A stretch of 64,000 bases of DNA. Origin: Actinoplanes nipponensis (GTDB lineage: Bacteria; Actinomycetota; Actinomycetes; Mycobacteriales; Micromonosporaceae). Below, piece after piece: positions 51,929 to 60,884 of this stretch; positions within the stretch are counted from its first letter, which is position 1, and each line of letters starts with the position of its first letter. Made by a program: the position numbers and the translations under genes. The stretch spans positions 1 through 64,000 of the forward strand of contig NZ_BOMQ01000027.1 of assembly GCF_016862275.1 (NCBI RefSeq), in the 5' to 3' direction. Below the pieces are notes generated by a model. It worked only from the letters and a program-made list of their open reading frames with translations. It ran no database searches and was not told the DNA's origin.

Positions 51929-51954
51929 CCCGGCCCGGGGCGACCCGGGCCGGG
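51929..51954 (-). terminator. terminator after the chitinase gene
   Basis: Perfect 11-bp stem CCCGGCCCGGG / CCCGGGCCGGG with a GCGA loop, 15 nt beyond the chitinase stop (51970). Confidence 0.75.
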
Positions 51955-51969
51955 CTCGGGAGGGGGCGG

Positions 51970-53322
51970 TCAGCGGCCCTGCAGGGCCTTGACGTTGTCG
52001 CCGAAGGTCCAGCCGCGGGAACCGTCCCAGTTGATCGACCACGTCATCAGGCCCTTGAGGTCCCCGACGCTGCGGTAGGCCTGGGCCACCTGCGCCGGCG
52101 TCAGGTAGCCGCCGCCCGCGCCGGGCTGGGCGGGCAGGCCCGGAACCTGCTTGTCGTAGGGGACGCGGATCGTGGTGCCCTGCACGGTGAGGCCGTTGTT
52201 GAGGCACTGCGTCTGCACGGTGAAGCCCTGCACGGTGCCGGCCTGGTACGAGTCGCCGGCGCAGCCGTACATGCTGCCGTTGTAGTACTGCATGTTCAAC
52301 CACCACAGCCGGCCGTTGTCCACGTACTTCTTGATGATCGGCAGGTACGAGCCCCAGATCGAGCCGTAGGTGACGCTGCCGCCGGTGACGTACGCGGTCT
52401 CCGGGGCCATCGTCAGCCCGAAGGTCGAGGGCATCCGGGCCAGCACGCCGTCGATGATCCGGATCAGGTTGGCCTGCGACGCCGACAGCGTGGTGATGCT
52501 GCCGCTGCCGGTCAGGCCGGTCTCGATGTCGATGTCGATGCCGTCGAAGTTGTACCGCTGCAGGATCGGCACGATGGTCGCCACGAAGCGGTCCGCGACC
52601 GCGCTGGAGCTCAGGTCGATGCCGGCCGCCGCGCCGCCGATCGACATCAGCAGGGTGGCCCCGGCGGCCTTGGCCGCGCACATCTCCGCCGGGGACGAGA
52701 CCCGCACGCCGGCGTCCATCCCGTCCTCCCAGAGCACGGTGCCGTCGGAGCGGATCACCGGGAAGGCCGCGTTGATCACGTTGTAGCCGTGCTGGGCCGG
52801 CCGGCTGTCGTTGATCGGGACCCAGCCGAAGCCGGGGTGCACGCCGTTGCCCGCCCCGTCCCAGTTCTCCCAGTAGCCGACGAGCACCTTGCCCGCGGGC
52901 CGCGGCTTGACCGCGCACGTGCTGCCGCCCGGCGGCGCCGTGGTGGGCGGGGTCGTGGTGGGCGGCGTCGTCGTGGGCGGGATCGTCGTGGGCGGCGTTG
53001 TTGTGGGCGGCGGGGTGGTGGGACCGCCCGTGCAGGCGCCGAGGTCACTCCAGAGCGACGGGGTGGCGGCCGGGTTCCAGCCGGCGCCGGCGTACGCGGT
53101 GTGGGTGACCAGGGCGGAGTAGAGCCGGCCGCCGTAGGTGACCTGGGTGCCGGCGGGGTAGACGGGGCCCTCCGTCCACGCCGGCGCGGAGCAGGCCACG
53201 GCGGCCGCCCGGATCGGGACCCCGGAGACCGCGGCCAGGCTGTCCGGGGCCAGGACCACGGCCGTGGCCACGGTCATGGCCGCCCCGGCCACCAGCGCGA
53301 ATACGGTACGACGTGTGCTCAT
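51970..53322 (-). CDS. secreted GH18 chitinase with CBM5/12
   Basis: A 450-residue exoenzyme: signal peptide about 1-30, a chitin-binding CBM5/12 module (about 45-95: AWTEGPVYPAGTQVTYGGRL, then WNPAATPSLWSDLG), a Pro/Thr linker (PPTTTPPTT repeats), and a GH18 barrel. The catalytic motif FDGIDIDIE has Glu267 as acid/base with Asp263 and Asp265 (DxDxE). LLMSIGGAAAG is the second barrel signature. It degrades chitin outside the cell. CAGGGAG precedes the ATG. Confidence 0.94.
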   Translation of the reverse strand: MSTRRTVFALVAGAAMTVATAVVLAPDSLAAVSGVPIRAAAVACSAPAWTEGPVYPAGTQVTYGGRLYSALVTHTAYAGAGWNPAATPSLWSDLGACTGGPTTPPPTTTPPTTIPPTTTPPTTTPPTTAPPGGSTCAVKPRPAGKVLVGYWENWDGAGNGVHPGFGWVPINDSRPAQHGYNVINAAFPVIRSDGTVLWEDGMDAGVRVSSPAEMCAAKAAGATLLMSIGGAAAGIDLSSSAVADRFVATIVPILQRYNFDGIDIDIETGLTGSGSITTLSASQANLIRIIDGVLARMPSTFGLTMAPETAYVTGGSVTYGSIWGSYLPIIKKYVDNGRLWWLNMQYYNGSMYGCAGDSYQAGTVQGFTVQTQCLNNGLTVQGTTIRVPYDKQVPGLPAQPGAGGGYLTPAQVAQAYRSVGDLKGLMTWSINWDGSRGWTFGDNVKALQGR

Positions 53323-53413
53323 GGCGGCTCCCTGACGTATCGACGACCGTGCCGGTCCTCCCCATCCTCACGGCGGTCCACCCGAATATCAAGGGTTGTT
53401 AACAGATAATGGC

Positions 53414-54517
53414 TCAGGTCCAGCGCACCCGCAGGGGCAGGCCGTGGAAATCCGCGTACGGCCGCAACGCCGCCTCGGCCGCCGTCCGCTCCGCCGCGCC
53501 GAGCGGGACCAGCGGCTGCACCTCGACCGTCACCGCCTTGCGGCCCAGCGTCCGGGTCCAGGTGCCGGCCACCCGGCCGCCGCGGACCAGGGTGGCGCGG
53601 AAGACCCCGTTGCCGCCCGGGACCACCGCCGCCAGGTGCTCGGCCGCCATCATCATGGCGCGGTCCTTGTAGCCCAGCATGTACTCGTCGAAGCCGGGCA
53701 GCGCCAGCCATTCCGCGGCCGGCCCGGCCGGCCCGGCCGGCCCGGAGTCGAGCAGGGCCGGGTCGACGACCATCTCGGCGCCGTCGACGCGGACCGTGGT
53801 GAGCCGGTCGCCCGCCTCGGCCAGGCCCGCGCGGGTGTCCGCCATCGTGAGCCCGGTCCAGCGCGCGAAGTCGGCCCGGGTGGCCGGGCCGTGGCTGCGG
53901 AAGTAGCGCAGCGCCATGATGCCCAGCGCCTCGGCCCGTTCCGGCCGGCGCGGCTCGGGCGCCCACTCGTCGAGCAGCACGAACGTCTGCTCCTTGCCGA
54001 GGTGCGGCGCGATGCAGGTGACGCCTCGCTGGCTGGCGTACCAGAGGATGTGGTAGCCCATCTGCGGGCCCAGCTCGACGCCGGCCTCGGCCAGGGCGGC
54101 CAGGCACTGCGCGCGGGTCAGCCGGTTGCCCTCCAGGGCGGTGGCCAGGACCTCGACGCCGCGCTCGGCGATGGCCTCGGACAGCCCGATCGTCTCGCGC
54201 CGCTTCGCCGCGCCGGCCAGCGCGCGCACGCCCATCAGCTCCAGCATCCAGCGCGCGTCGGCCGGCGGGACCAGGTGGACGGTGCCGCGCATCGGCCAGG
54301 TGCGGATCGCCTCGCGGCGTTCCAGGGCGGCGGAGACGTCGTCGACCGTCCGGCCGGGCAGGCGCACCCCCAGCGACCACAGCCCGCTGGCCATGTCCTG
54401 GGCCTGCATCGCGCCGAACCACTCGACCACGCCGGCCACGTCGTCCGCGGCGGGCGGCGGGGCCAGCAGGAGGCTGCGCAGGCGCAGGGCCAGCGCCTGC
54501 GACGTCGTCCATTCCAC
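53414..54517 (-). CDS. winged-helix (HTH_42, AlkZ-like) protein
   Basis: A 367-residue protein of the HTH_42 family: VVEWFGAMQAQDM at 31-42, SLGVRLPGRTVDDV, RTWPMRGTVHLVP and later LPGFDEYMLGYKDRAM. Characterised relatives (AlkZ, YcaQ/AlkX) are DNA glycosylases that unhook interstrand crosslinks or guard against a self-made genotoxin, using a Q-x-Q motif; here Gln38-Ala-Gln40 matches that spacing. Glycosylase activity is an inference. No antibiotic cluster is visible nearby. It stands alone upstream of the chitinase gene. Confidence 0.8.
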   Translation of the reverse strand: MEWTTSQALALRLRSLLLAPPPAADDVAGVVEWFGAMQAQDMASGLWSLGVRLPGRTVDDVSAALERREAIRTWPMRGTVHLVPPADARWMLELMGVRALAGAAKRRETIGLSEAIAERGVEVLATALEGNRLTRAQCLAALAEAGVELGPQMGYHILWYASQRGVTCIAPHLGKEQTFVLLDEWAPEPRRPERAEALGIMALRYFRSHGPATRADFARWTGLTMADTRAGLAEAGDRLTTVRVDGAEMVVDPALLDSGPAGPAGPAAEWLALPGFDEYMLGYKDRAMMMAAEHLAAVVPGGNGVFRATLVRGGRVAGTWTRTLGRKAVTVEVQPLVPLGAAERTAAEAALRPYADFHGLPLRVRWT

Positions 54518-54526
54518 AGCAGCAGC

Positions 54527-54928
54527 CTAGAGCGCGCGCCCGGTGCGGACTCCCCCGGTCGGCGCGACGTGATCCTCGAGCGGCGAGCCGGACGGGCCGG
54601 TGGGGTCCTCCGCGCCGGCGGGCGGCTCGCCCGGCCGGGTGTCCTGCCGCGGCTGCTCCCGGTTGTGCGGGACGAGGTGGCAGGTGTTCTCCTTCCAGTA
54701 GCAGTAGACCGTGTCGCCGGTCGGCAGGAAGCACCAGATGCTCTCGCTGTAGGCGCCCTCGGCGAGGACGCCCCCGTTGTGCTTGCAGAACACGAAGATG
54801 TCCACGATCTCGGGCACGAAGGGGCCGTTGTTGGTGGCCGCGGCCGGCGTCGCGGTCAGGCCGAGGACGGTCAGGGTGGCGGCGGCGCCGAGGGCGGCCG
54901 CGCGGCGGGAGATGCGGGTGAGCCTCAT
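54527..54928 (-). CDS. small secreted cysteine-containing protein
   Basis: A 133-residue protein: signal peptide 1-31 (ending TPAAA), a mature part with four Cys (IFVFCKHNGGVL, SIWCFLPTG, VYCYWKENTCHL) that could form two disulfides, and a proline/acid-rich tail without obvious fold. Unknown function. It stands between the HTH_42 gene and the pgi terminator. Start at 54926-54928. Confidence 0.65.
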   Translation of the reverse strand: MRLTRISRRAAALGAAATLTVLGLTATPAAATNNGPFVPEIVDIFVFCKHNGGVLAEGAYSESIWCFLPTGDTVYCYWKENTCHLVPHNREQPRQDTRPGEPPAGAEDPTGPSGSPLEDHVAPTGGVRTGRAL

Positions 54929-54986
54929 GGCCTCACCGTAGGAACGCCGGCGCCGCCGGTCATCACGAGATCGTGCCAGCGGTCGC

Positions 54987-55016
54987 GGGGCGCCCGCTCG
55001 GCCGAGCGGGCGCCCC
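54987..55016 (-). terminator. 30-nt perfect palindrome, pgi terminator
   Basis: GGGGCGCCCGCTCG followed by GC and its exact complement, a 14-bp stem, 7 nt past the pgi stop. It would fold with a minimal loop and is among the strongest hairpins in the window. Confidence 0.75.
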
Positions 55017-55023
55017 GGAACCG

Positions 55024-56655
55024 TCAGCGGCCGCGCTGGGCGCGGTACCGGGCGATCAGCGCGCTGGTCGACGAGTCGGTGTCGCCGGTCGGCGCGGACG
55101 ACCCGGTGAGCAGCGGGGCGAGCTGGTTGGCCATGACCTTGCCGAGCTCCACGCCCCACTGGTCGAAGGAGTTGATCTCCCAGATCGTGCCCTGGGTGAA
55201 GGTGATGTGCTCGTACAGCGCGATGAGCTGGCCCAGCACCGACGGGGTCAGCTTCTCGGCGAGGATCGTGGTGGTCGGGTGGTTGCCCGGCATCACCTTG
55301 TGGGCCACGATCTCCGCCGGCGCCCCCTCGGCCTCGATCTGCTCGGCGGTGCGGCCGAAGGCCAGCGCGCTGGTCTGGGCGAAGAAGTTCGACATGAACA
55401 GGTCGTGCATCTCGCCGGTGTCGTGATTGGGCACGCTGAAGCCGATGAAGTCCGCCGGGATCAGCTTGGTGCCCTGGTGGATCAGCTGGTAGAACGCGTG
55501 CTGGCCGTTGGTGCCGGGCTCGCCCCAGAACACCTCGCCGGTCTGGAAGTCCACCCCGGAGCCGTCCAGGCGCACGTGCTTGCCGTTGCTCTCCATGGTG
55601 AGCTGCTGCAGGTACGCCGCGAACCGGTGCAGGTACTGCGAGTACGGCAGCACCGCGTGCGACTGCGCGCCCAGGAACGTGTCGTACCAGACGTTCAGCA
55701 GCCCGAGCAGGGCCGGCACGTTGCGCTCCAGCGGCGTGGTGCGGAAGTGCTCGTCCACGGCGTGGTAGCCGGCCAGCAGCTCGGCGAAACGCTCCTTGCC
55801 GATCGCCAGCATCACCGACAGCCCGACGGCGGAGGGCAGCGAGTAGCGCCCGCCGACCCAGTCCCAGAAGCCGAACATGTTCTCGGTGTCGATGCCGAAG
55901 TCGGCCACCCGCTGGGCGTTCGTGCTGACCGCCACGAAGTGCTTGGCCACCGCCGACGAGTCGCCGCCGAGGCCGGCCAGCAGCCAGTTGCGGGCCTCGG
56001 TGGCGTTGGTCAGCGTCTCCTGGGTGCCGAAGGTCTTCGACACGATGACGAACAGGGTGGTCGCCGGGTCCAGGTCGTGCGTCTTGGCGTACAGGTCGGT
56101 GGGGTCGATGTTGGAGATGAAGCGGCACTGCAGCCCGGTGTCCGCGTACTCCTTCAGGGCCTCGTAGGCCATGACCGGCCCGAGGTCCGACCCGCCGATG
56201 CCGATGTTGACCACCGTGCGGATCCGCTGGCCGGTGGCGCCGGTCCACTCGCCGGAGCGCACCCGGTCGGTGAACGCGCCCATCCGGTCGAGCACCTCGT
56301 GCACGTCACGCACGACGTCCTGACCGTCCACCACGAGCGTCGCGTCGCGCGGCAGGCGCAGCGCGGTGTGCAGCACGGCCCGGTCCTCGGTGACGTTGAT
56401 GTGCTCGCCGGCGAACATCGCGGCGGTCCGCTCGCGCAGCCGGGCCCGTTCGGCCAGCGCGACCAGCGCCGCCAGCACCTCGTCGGTGACCAGGTTCTTG
56501 CTGTAGTCCACGTAGAGGTCCGCCACCCGGGCGGTGAGCCGCTCGCCACGCCGTGGGTCACTGTCGAACAGCTCGCGCAGGTGCACGCCCGTGAACTTCT
56601 CGGCGTGCCCCTGCACGGCCTGCCACTCGGCGCTGCCGGAAACGTGTTCGCTCAT
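55024..56655 (-). CDS. pgi: glucose-6-phosphate isomerase
   Basis: A 543-residue enzyme interconverting glucose-6-phosphate and fructose-6-phosphate. Family signatures are [45 protein letters not shown] and [19 protein letters not shown]. The catalytic Glu/His region is [15 protein letters not shown]. Of two ATGs 6 nt apart, 56653-56655 has the better distance (8 nt) from GGGAG. It is monocistronic with a strong terminator. Length fits the long bacterial form. Confidence 0.96.
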   Translation of the reverse strand: MSEHVSGSAEWQAVQGHAEKFTGVHLRELFDSDPRRGERLTARVADLYVDYSKNLVTDEVLAALVALAERARLRERTAAMFAGEHINVTEDRAVLHTALRLPRDATLVVDGQDVVRDVHEVLDRMGAFTDRVRSGEWTGATGQRIRTVVNIGIGGSDLGPVMAYEALKEYADTGLQCRFISNIDPTDLYAKTHDLDPATTLFVIVSKTFGTQETLTNATEARNWLLAGLGGDSSAVAKHFVAVSTNAQRVADFGIDTENMFGFWDWVGGRYSLPSAVGLSVMLAIGKERFAELLAGYHAVDEHFRTTPLERNVPALLGLLNVWYDTFLGAQSHAVLPYSQYLHRFAAYLQQLTMESNGKHVRLDGSGVDFQTGEVFWGEPGTNGQHAFYQLIHQGTKLIPADFIGFSVPNHDTGEMHDLFMSNFFAQTSALAFGRTAEQIEAEGAPAEIVAHKVMPGNHPTTTILAEKLTPSVLGQLIALYEHITFTQGTIWEINSFDQWGVELGKVMANQLAPLLTGSSAPTGDTDSSTSALIARYRAQRGR

Positions 56656-56735
56656 TGCCATTGACTCCCGCCTGGACTGAACTATCGCGTTCATCGTGGC
56701 ACGGATCGCAGCGGCCTGCCGCGAACTGGCGGCGC

Positions 56736-57110
56736 TCAGAACGCGTACGGGCCGAACCGCCCCCAGGCGACGAACGCGCACAGCAGCAACAGGACGATGC
56801 TGGGCACCATGCCCTTGTAGTCCTTCATCCGGGCGTGGGTGACGGCGGCGCCGATCATCACCAGCGCCAGGCCCAGCGCGGCCAGCGGCACGAGGACGGG
56901 CGCGATGTCGAGCGCGGCGGGCAGGATCAGCCCGACCGCCCCGAGGATCTCCACCGCGCCGATGGCCTTGACCATGCCCGGGGAGAACAGGTCCACCCAG
57001 GCCATCCCGGCCTTCTTGAGATCCTCCTTGCCGCGCGCCACCTTCATGACGCCGGAGGCGAGGAACGCGAGCGCCAGCACACCGGCGACGACCCACAGGA
57101 CGATGTTCAT
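56736..57110 (-). CDS. DoxX family membrane protein
   Basis: A 124-residue protein with four hydrophobic helices: [20 protein letters not shown], then [37 protein letters not shown] and [14 protein letters not shown]. DoxX-like proteins are linked to membrane redox and thiol-stress functions in actinobacteria. Divergent from a MarR regulator with three shared palindromes. GAAGGGCTC precedes the ATG. Confidence 0.85.
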   Translation of the reverse strand: MNIVLWVVAGVLALAFLASGVMKVARGKEDLKKAGMAWVDLFSPGMVKAIGAVEILGAVGLILPAALDIAPVLVPLAALGLALVMIGAAVTHARMKDYKGMVPSIVLLLLCAFVAWGRFGPYAF

Positions 57111-57128
57111 GCCAGAGCCCTTCGAGAG

Positions 57129-57196
57129 TTGAACGTTCTCGTGAACCGTAGGCCCTGTGACTTGAACGGTCAACCATGAGAGACGTGAACGTTCAG
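57129..57196. promoter_or_regulatory. DoxX/MarR intergenic operators
   Basis: Three related palindromes: TTGAACGTTCTC (57129-57140), TTGAACGGTCAA (57162-57173), and GTGAACGTTCAG (57185-57196, core TGAACGTTCA perfect). DoxX promoter, minus strand: -35 TTGACC (57168-57173), 17 nt, -10 TACGGT (57145-57150), so the middle operator covers the -35. MarR gene: TACGAT (57198-57203) 6 nt before GTG. Confidence 0.7.
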
Positions 57197-57209
57197 GTAC
57201 GATCGCCGG

Positions 57210-57677
57210 GTGGGCGACGAGGTGAACTGGCTCGACGAGCAGCAGCTGCAGTCCTGGCGCAGGTTCGCCGCGCTGCTGGTGGTGCTGCCCGCGGCGCTGG
57301 ACGGCGAGATGCAGCGCCGGGCCGGCCTCACCCAGTTCGAGTACGGCGTCATGGCCGGACTGTCCGAGGCGCCCGGCCGGGCCATGCGGATCAGCGCCCT
57401 GGCCCAGTTCGCCCAGGGCTCGCTGTCGCGGCTGTCCCACCTGCTCAAGCGGCTGGAACGGCGTGGCTGGGTCCGCCGCGAGCTCGACCCGGTCGACGGC
57501 CGCTACACCAACGCGATCCTGACCGACGAGGGGTACGCCCGGATCGTGGAGATCGCGCCGGGCCACGTGGCGGACGTGCGCCGGCTGGTGGTCGACGTCC
57601 TCACCCCGGCGCAGCTGCGCCACCTGGGGGAGATCAGTGACCGGCTGCTGCGCGGCATCGCGCCCGGACCCTGCTGA
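57210..57677 (+). CDS. MarR-family transcriptional regulator
   Basis: A 155-residue winged-helix regulator: LTQFEYGVMAGLSEAPGRAM, SALAQFAQGSLSRLSHLLKRL (recognition helix), then the wing RRELDPVDGRYTNAILT. Leaderless GTG start (TACGAT 6 nt upstream). It probably represses the divergent DoxX gene and itself through the TTGAAC-type palindromes. No Cys near the N-terminus, so sensing is probably by ligand. Confidence 0.9.
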   Translation: MGDEVNWLDEQQLQSWRRFAALLVVLPAALDGEMQRRAGLTQFEYGVMAGLSEAPGRAMRISALAQFAQGSLSRLSHLLKRLERRGWVRRELDPVDGRYTNAILTDEGYARIVEIAPGHVADVRRLVVDVLTPAQLRHLGEISDRLLRGIAPGPC

Positions 57678-57689
57678 GCGCGGGCCGGG

Positions 57690-58301
57690 TCAGGCGTCGC
57701 CGGCCGGCGGCCCGGGGCGGAAAGCCGCCAGCACCCGGTCGACGACCCGACGGGCGAAGGCCGGGTCGACCGTTCCCCCGCTGACCGCGCGCCGGTGGAA
57801 CACCGGACCGGCCAGCAGGTCGAGGACCTCGCCGGGATCGGTGCCCGCGGGCAGCTCGCCGCGGGCGACGCCGCGGGCGATCACCTCGCGGATGACCGCG
57901 TGCCGGGCCTCGGCCTCCCGGCGGTGCAGGGCGGCGAAGGCCGCGTCGCGTTCCGCGGCGTCGATGAGCGCGAACATCAGCGCCGTGGCGGGCCCGGTCG
58001 TCAGGGCCAGGGCGAAGCCGGTCAGCAGCTCCGTCAGGTCGCCGCGCAGCGAGCCGGTGGCCGGGTCGGCCGGCGGCCGCAGCACGCCGGCGAACACGTC
58101 CAGCACGAGGGCGGCCTGACTGTCCCACTGCCGGTAGATCGTGGTCTTGGCCACGCCGGAGCGGTCGGCCACCGCCTCGATCGTGGTGGCCGCGATGCCG
58201 CGCTCGCTCAGCAGCCCCAGGGCGGCGTCGAGCACGGCGGCCCGGCTGCGCAGCACGCGCGGATCGGCCCGCCGCGTCGCCGGGGGCCGCTCAGCCGTCA
58301 C
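57690..58301 (-). CDS. TetR-family transcriptional regulator
   Basis: A 203-residue regulator: helix-turn-helix LLSERGIAATTIEAVADRSG and VAKTTIYRQWDSQAALV, then a C-terminal ligand domain. GTG at 58299-58301 is chosen because it overlaps the TGA of the NmrA-type gene (GTGA); the longer frame from 58313 would overlap by 16 nt. Co-transcribed with that gene, whose promoter holds a TetR-type palindrome, so autoregulation is likely. Confidence 0.88.
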   Translation of the reverse strand: MTAERPPATRRADPRVLRSRAAVLDAALGLLSERGIAATTIEAVADRSGVAKTTIYRQWDSQAALVLDVFAGVLRPPADPATGSLRGDLTELLTGFALALTTGPATALMFALIDAAERDAAFAALHRREAEARHAVIREVIARGVARGELPAGTDPGEVLDLLAGPVFHRRAVSGGTVDPAFARRVVDRVLAAFRPGPPAGDA

Positions 58302-59176
58302 GGCGACATCCACAGCCCGCGCTGGTCACTGACATACTGTGCCATGGTGCGGGGCGGGCGCCCGAGCAGCCTGCCCAGGGTCGGGTCGACCGGCGCGGCC
58401 TGCCCGCGCCGCAGGCCGGCGTGCAGCAGGGTCTGCACCACGCACTGCAGCAGCGGCAGCCGCCGGCGCCGCAGGTGCCGCAGATACCCCGGGATGCTCG
58501 CCGGCTGGTAGCGGATGCGGCGGCCCAGGTTGTCGCTGAGCAGCGCGGCCACCTCGGCGAAACTCAGCGCCTCCGGCCCGGTCAGCGTGTACGCGGTGTC
58601 GCGGTGCGCGCCGGGATCGCGGAACACCACGGCGGCGACGTCGCCGATGTCGCGCACGTCGATGAAGGCGGCGCGGCCCGACCCGGCCGGCACGTAGATG
58701 CGGTCACCGGACCGGATGTCCTCGCGGTAGGCGTCGGCCAGGTTCTGCGCGAAGAAGCCGGGCCGCAGGATCGTCCAGGCCTGGCCGGAGGCGCGCAGGT
58801 GGGTCTCGACGCGGTGGTGCGGCACGACCCGGTTGGTGTCCGCCCCGGTGACCGAGGCGAACACGACCGGGCCGGCGCCGGCGCGGGCCGCGGTGTCCAG
58901 CAGCGCGTTCAGCGTCGGCCCGACGCGGGCGATCGCGGGCGGGCGGACCAGGAACAGCCCGCCCGCGCCGGCCACCGCCGCCGGGAAGGTGCCCGGCCGG
59001 CGCAGGTCGAGGTGGACCGGCTCGGCCGGGGGGAAGAGGGCCCGCAGCCGGTCCACGTCGGTGCCCGCCACCCGGACGGGCAGGCCCGCGCCGAGCAGCG
59101 AGCGGGCGACGGCGCCGCCCACGTTGCCCGTCGCGCCGGTCACGAGAATCGGGCGGGAGGCGCCGGTGTTCGTCAT
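58298..59176 (-). CDS. NmrA/atypical SDR NAD(P)-binding protein
   Basis: A 292-residue atypical short-chain dehydrogenase: LVTGATGNVGGAVARSLL binds NAD(P), GLFLVRPPA and VVFASVTGAD follow, and WTILRPGFFAQNL is the usual NmrA-type central motif. It lacks the full Tyr-x3-Lys pair, so it may be a redox sensor or a quinone reductase rather than a classic enzyme. Leaderless ATG (TACCGT 6 nt upstream). First gene of a pair with TetR. Confidence 0.85.
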   Translation of the reverse strand: MTNTGASRPILVTGATGNVGGAVARSLLGAGLPVRVAGTDVDRLRALFPPAEPVHLDLRRPGTFPAAVAGAGGLFLVRPPAIARVGPTLNALLDTAARAGAGPVVFASVTGADTNRVVPHHRVETHLRASGQAWTILRPGFFAQNLADAYREDIRSGDRIYVPAGSGRAAFIDVRDIGDVAAVVFRDPGAHRDTAYTLTGPEALSFAEVAALLSDNLGRRIRYQPASIPGYLRHLRRRRLPLLQCVVQTLLHAGLRRGQAAPVDPTLGRLLGRPPRTMAQYVSDQRGLWMSP

Positions 59177-59193
59177 TACGCTACGGTAGCGTA
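59177..59193. promoter_or_regulatory. TetR operator over the NmrA-gene -10 box
   Basis: TACGCTAC-G-GTAGCGTA, a perfect 8-bp inverted repeat with a single central base, directly abutting the ATG (59174-59176). It contains the minus-strand -10 TACCGT (59183-59188). Confidence 0.75.
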
Positions 59194-59219
59194 GCGAACT
59201 GCGACGGTGGCGGCCAGGG

Positions 59220-60878
59220 TCAGGCGGTCGCCGCCGCGGCGGCCCGGCCGGCGGTACGGCCGGAGAAGAGGCAACCGCCCAGGAACGTGCCCTCCAGGGA
59301 GTTGTAGCCGTGCATGCCCCCGCCGCCGAAGCCCGCCACCTCCCCCGCCGCGTACACCCCGGGCAGGGGCGAGCCGTCCGCGCGCAGGACCCGGGCCGAG
59401 AGGTCGGTGTGCAGGCCGCCCAGGGTCTTGCGGGTCAGGATGTTGAGCCGGACCGCGATCAGCGGGCCCGCCGCCGGGTCCAGCAGCCGGTGCGGCGAGG
59501 CCACCCGGATGAGCCTGTCGCCGCGGTAGCGCCGGGCCCCGTGGATCGCGGTGACCTGGGCGTCCTTGCTGAACGGGTTGGTCATCTCGCGGTCGCGGGC
59601 CGCGATGGTGCGGCGGAGCCGGTCGACGTCGAGGGCCGGGCCGTCGTTCTCCGCGGCCAGCTTGTTCATGCCCGCCACCAGCTCATCCAGCCCCGGCGCG
59701 ACCACGAAGTCGGCGCCGTTGCGCTTGAACGCCTCCACCGGCGGGGTCGCGCCGGGCCGGACCCGGCCCAGCACCTGGCGGATGCTCTTGTCGGTCAGGT
59801 CCGGGTTCTGCTCCGAGCCCGACAGCGCGAACTCCTTCTCGATGATCTTCTGGGTGAGCACGAACCAGCTGTAGTCGTAGCCGGTGGCCATCAGGTGCTG
59901 GAGCGTGCCGAGCGTGTCGAAGCCGGGGAACAGCGGCGCCGGCAGCCGCGCGCCGGTGGCGTCCAGCCACAGCGACGACGGGCCGGGCAGGATGCGGATG
60001 CCGTGCTGCGGCCAGATCGGGTCCCAGTTGCGCAGGCCCTCCACGTAGTGCCACATCCGGTCCGGGTTGACGATCCGGCCGCCGGCCGCCTCCGTGATGG
60101 CCAGCATCCGGCCGTCCACGTGCGCCGGCACGCCGGACACCATCCGCTTCGGCGGGGCGCCCAGCCGGGCCGGCCAGGCCTTGCGGACCAGGTCGTGGTC
60201 GCCGCCGATGCCGCCCGAGGTGACGATCACCGCCTGCGCCGCGTACGCGAACTCGCCGGTCTCCTCCCGCGAGCTGCTCTCCCCGCGCCGCACCCCGCTG
60301 GCCACCAGCGTGCGGCCCCGCACCCCGGTGACCACCCCGCCGGTCGTGACCAGCCCGTCGACGCGGTGCCGGAAGCCGAAGCGGACCAGGCCGCGCTCGG
60401 CCGCCGCGCGCACCCGGCGCTCGAACGGCGCCACCAGGCCCGGCCCCGTGCCCCAGGTCAGGTGGAACCGGGGCACCGAGTTGCCGTGCCCGTCGGCCGG
60501 GCCGCCGCCGCGCTCGGCCCAGCCGACCACCGGGAACAACCGGTGGCCCATGGCGCGCAGCCAGGCCCGCTTCTCCCCCGCCGCGAAGTCCACGTACGCC
60601 CGCGCCCACTGCCGCGGCCAGTGGTCCTCCGGCCGGTCGAACTGCGCGCTGCCGAGCCAGTCCTGCCAGGCCAGGTCGACCGAGTCGCGGACGCCCATGC
60701 GGCGCTGCTCCGGCGAGTCGACCAGGAACAGCCCGCCGAACGACCAGAACGCCTGGCCGCCGAGGCTCTGCTCGGGCTCCTGGTCGAGCAGCAGCACCCG
60801 GCGTCCCGCATCGGCCAGCTCGGCGGTCGCCGTCAGCCCGGCCAGTCCCGCCCCGACCACGATCACATCTGCGTCCAT
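59220..60878 (-). CDS. FAD-binding dehydrogenase (KstD-like flavoprotein)
   Basis: A 552-residue flavoprotein of the fumarate reductase/ketosteroid dehydrogenase group: dinucleotide motif VIVVGAGLAGLTATAELADAG at the start (in parts), IVTSGGIGGDHDLV, and the C-terminal FAD motif LPGVYAAGEVAGFGGGGMHG then NSLEGTFLGGCLFSGR. Substrate unknown. TACCGT 6 nt before the ATG suggests a leaderless transcript. Divergent from a PucR-type regulator, the probable controller. Confidence 0.9.
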   Translation of the reverse strand: MDADVIVVGAGLAGLTATAELADAGRRVLLLDQEPEQSLGGQAFWSFGGLFLVDSPEQRRMGVRDSVDLAWQDWLGSAQFDRPEDHWPRQWARAYVDFAAGEKRAWLRAMGHRLFPVVGWAERGGGPADGHGNSVPRFHLTWGTGPGLVAPFERRVRAAAERGLVRFGFRHRVDGLVTTGGVVTGVRGRTLVASGVRRGESSSREETGEFAYAAQAVIVTSGGIGGDHDLVRKAWPARLGAPPKRMVSGVPAHVDGRMLAITEAAGGRIVNPDRMWHYVEGLRNWDPIWPQHGIRILPGPSSLWLDATGARLPAPLFPGFDTLGTLQHLMATGYDYSWFVLTQKIIEKEFALSGSEQNPDLTDKSIRQVLGRVRPGATPPVEAFKRNGADFVVAPGLDELVAGMNKLAAENDGPALDVDRLRRTIAARDREMTNPFSKDAQVTAIHGARRYRGDRLIRVASPHRLLDPAAGPLIAVRLNILTRKTLGGLHTDLSARVLRADGSPLPGVYAAGEVAGFGGGGMHGYNSLEGTFLGGCLFSGRTAGRAAAAATA

Positions 60879-60884
60879 GCGCCC

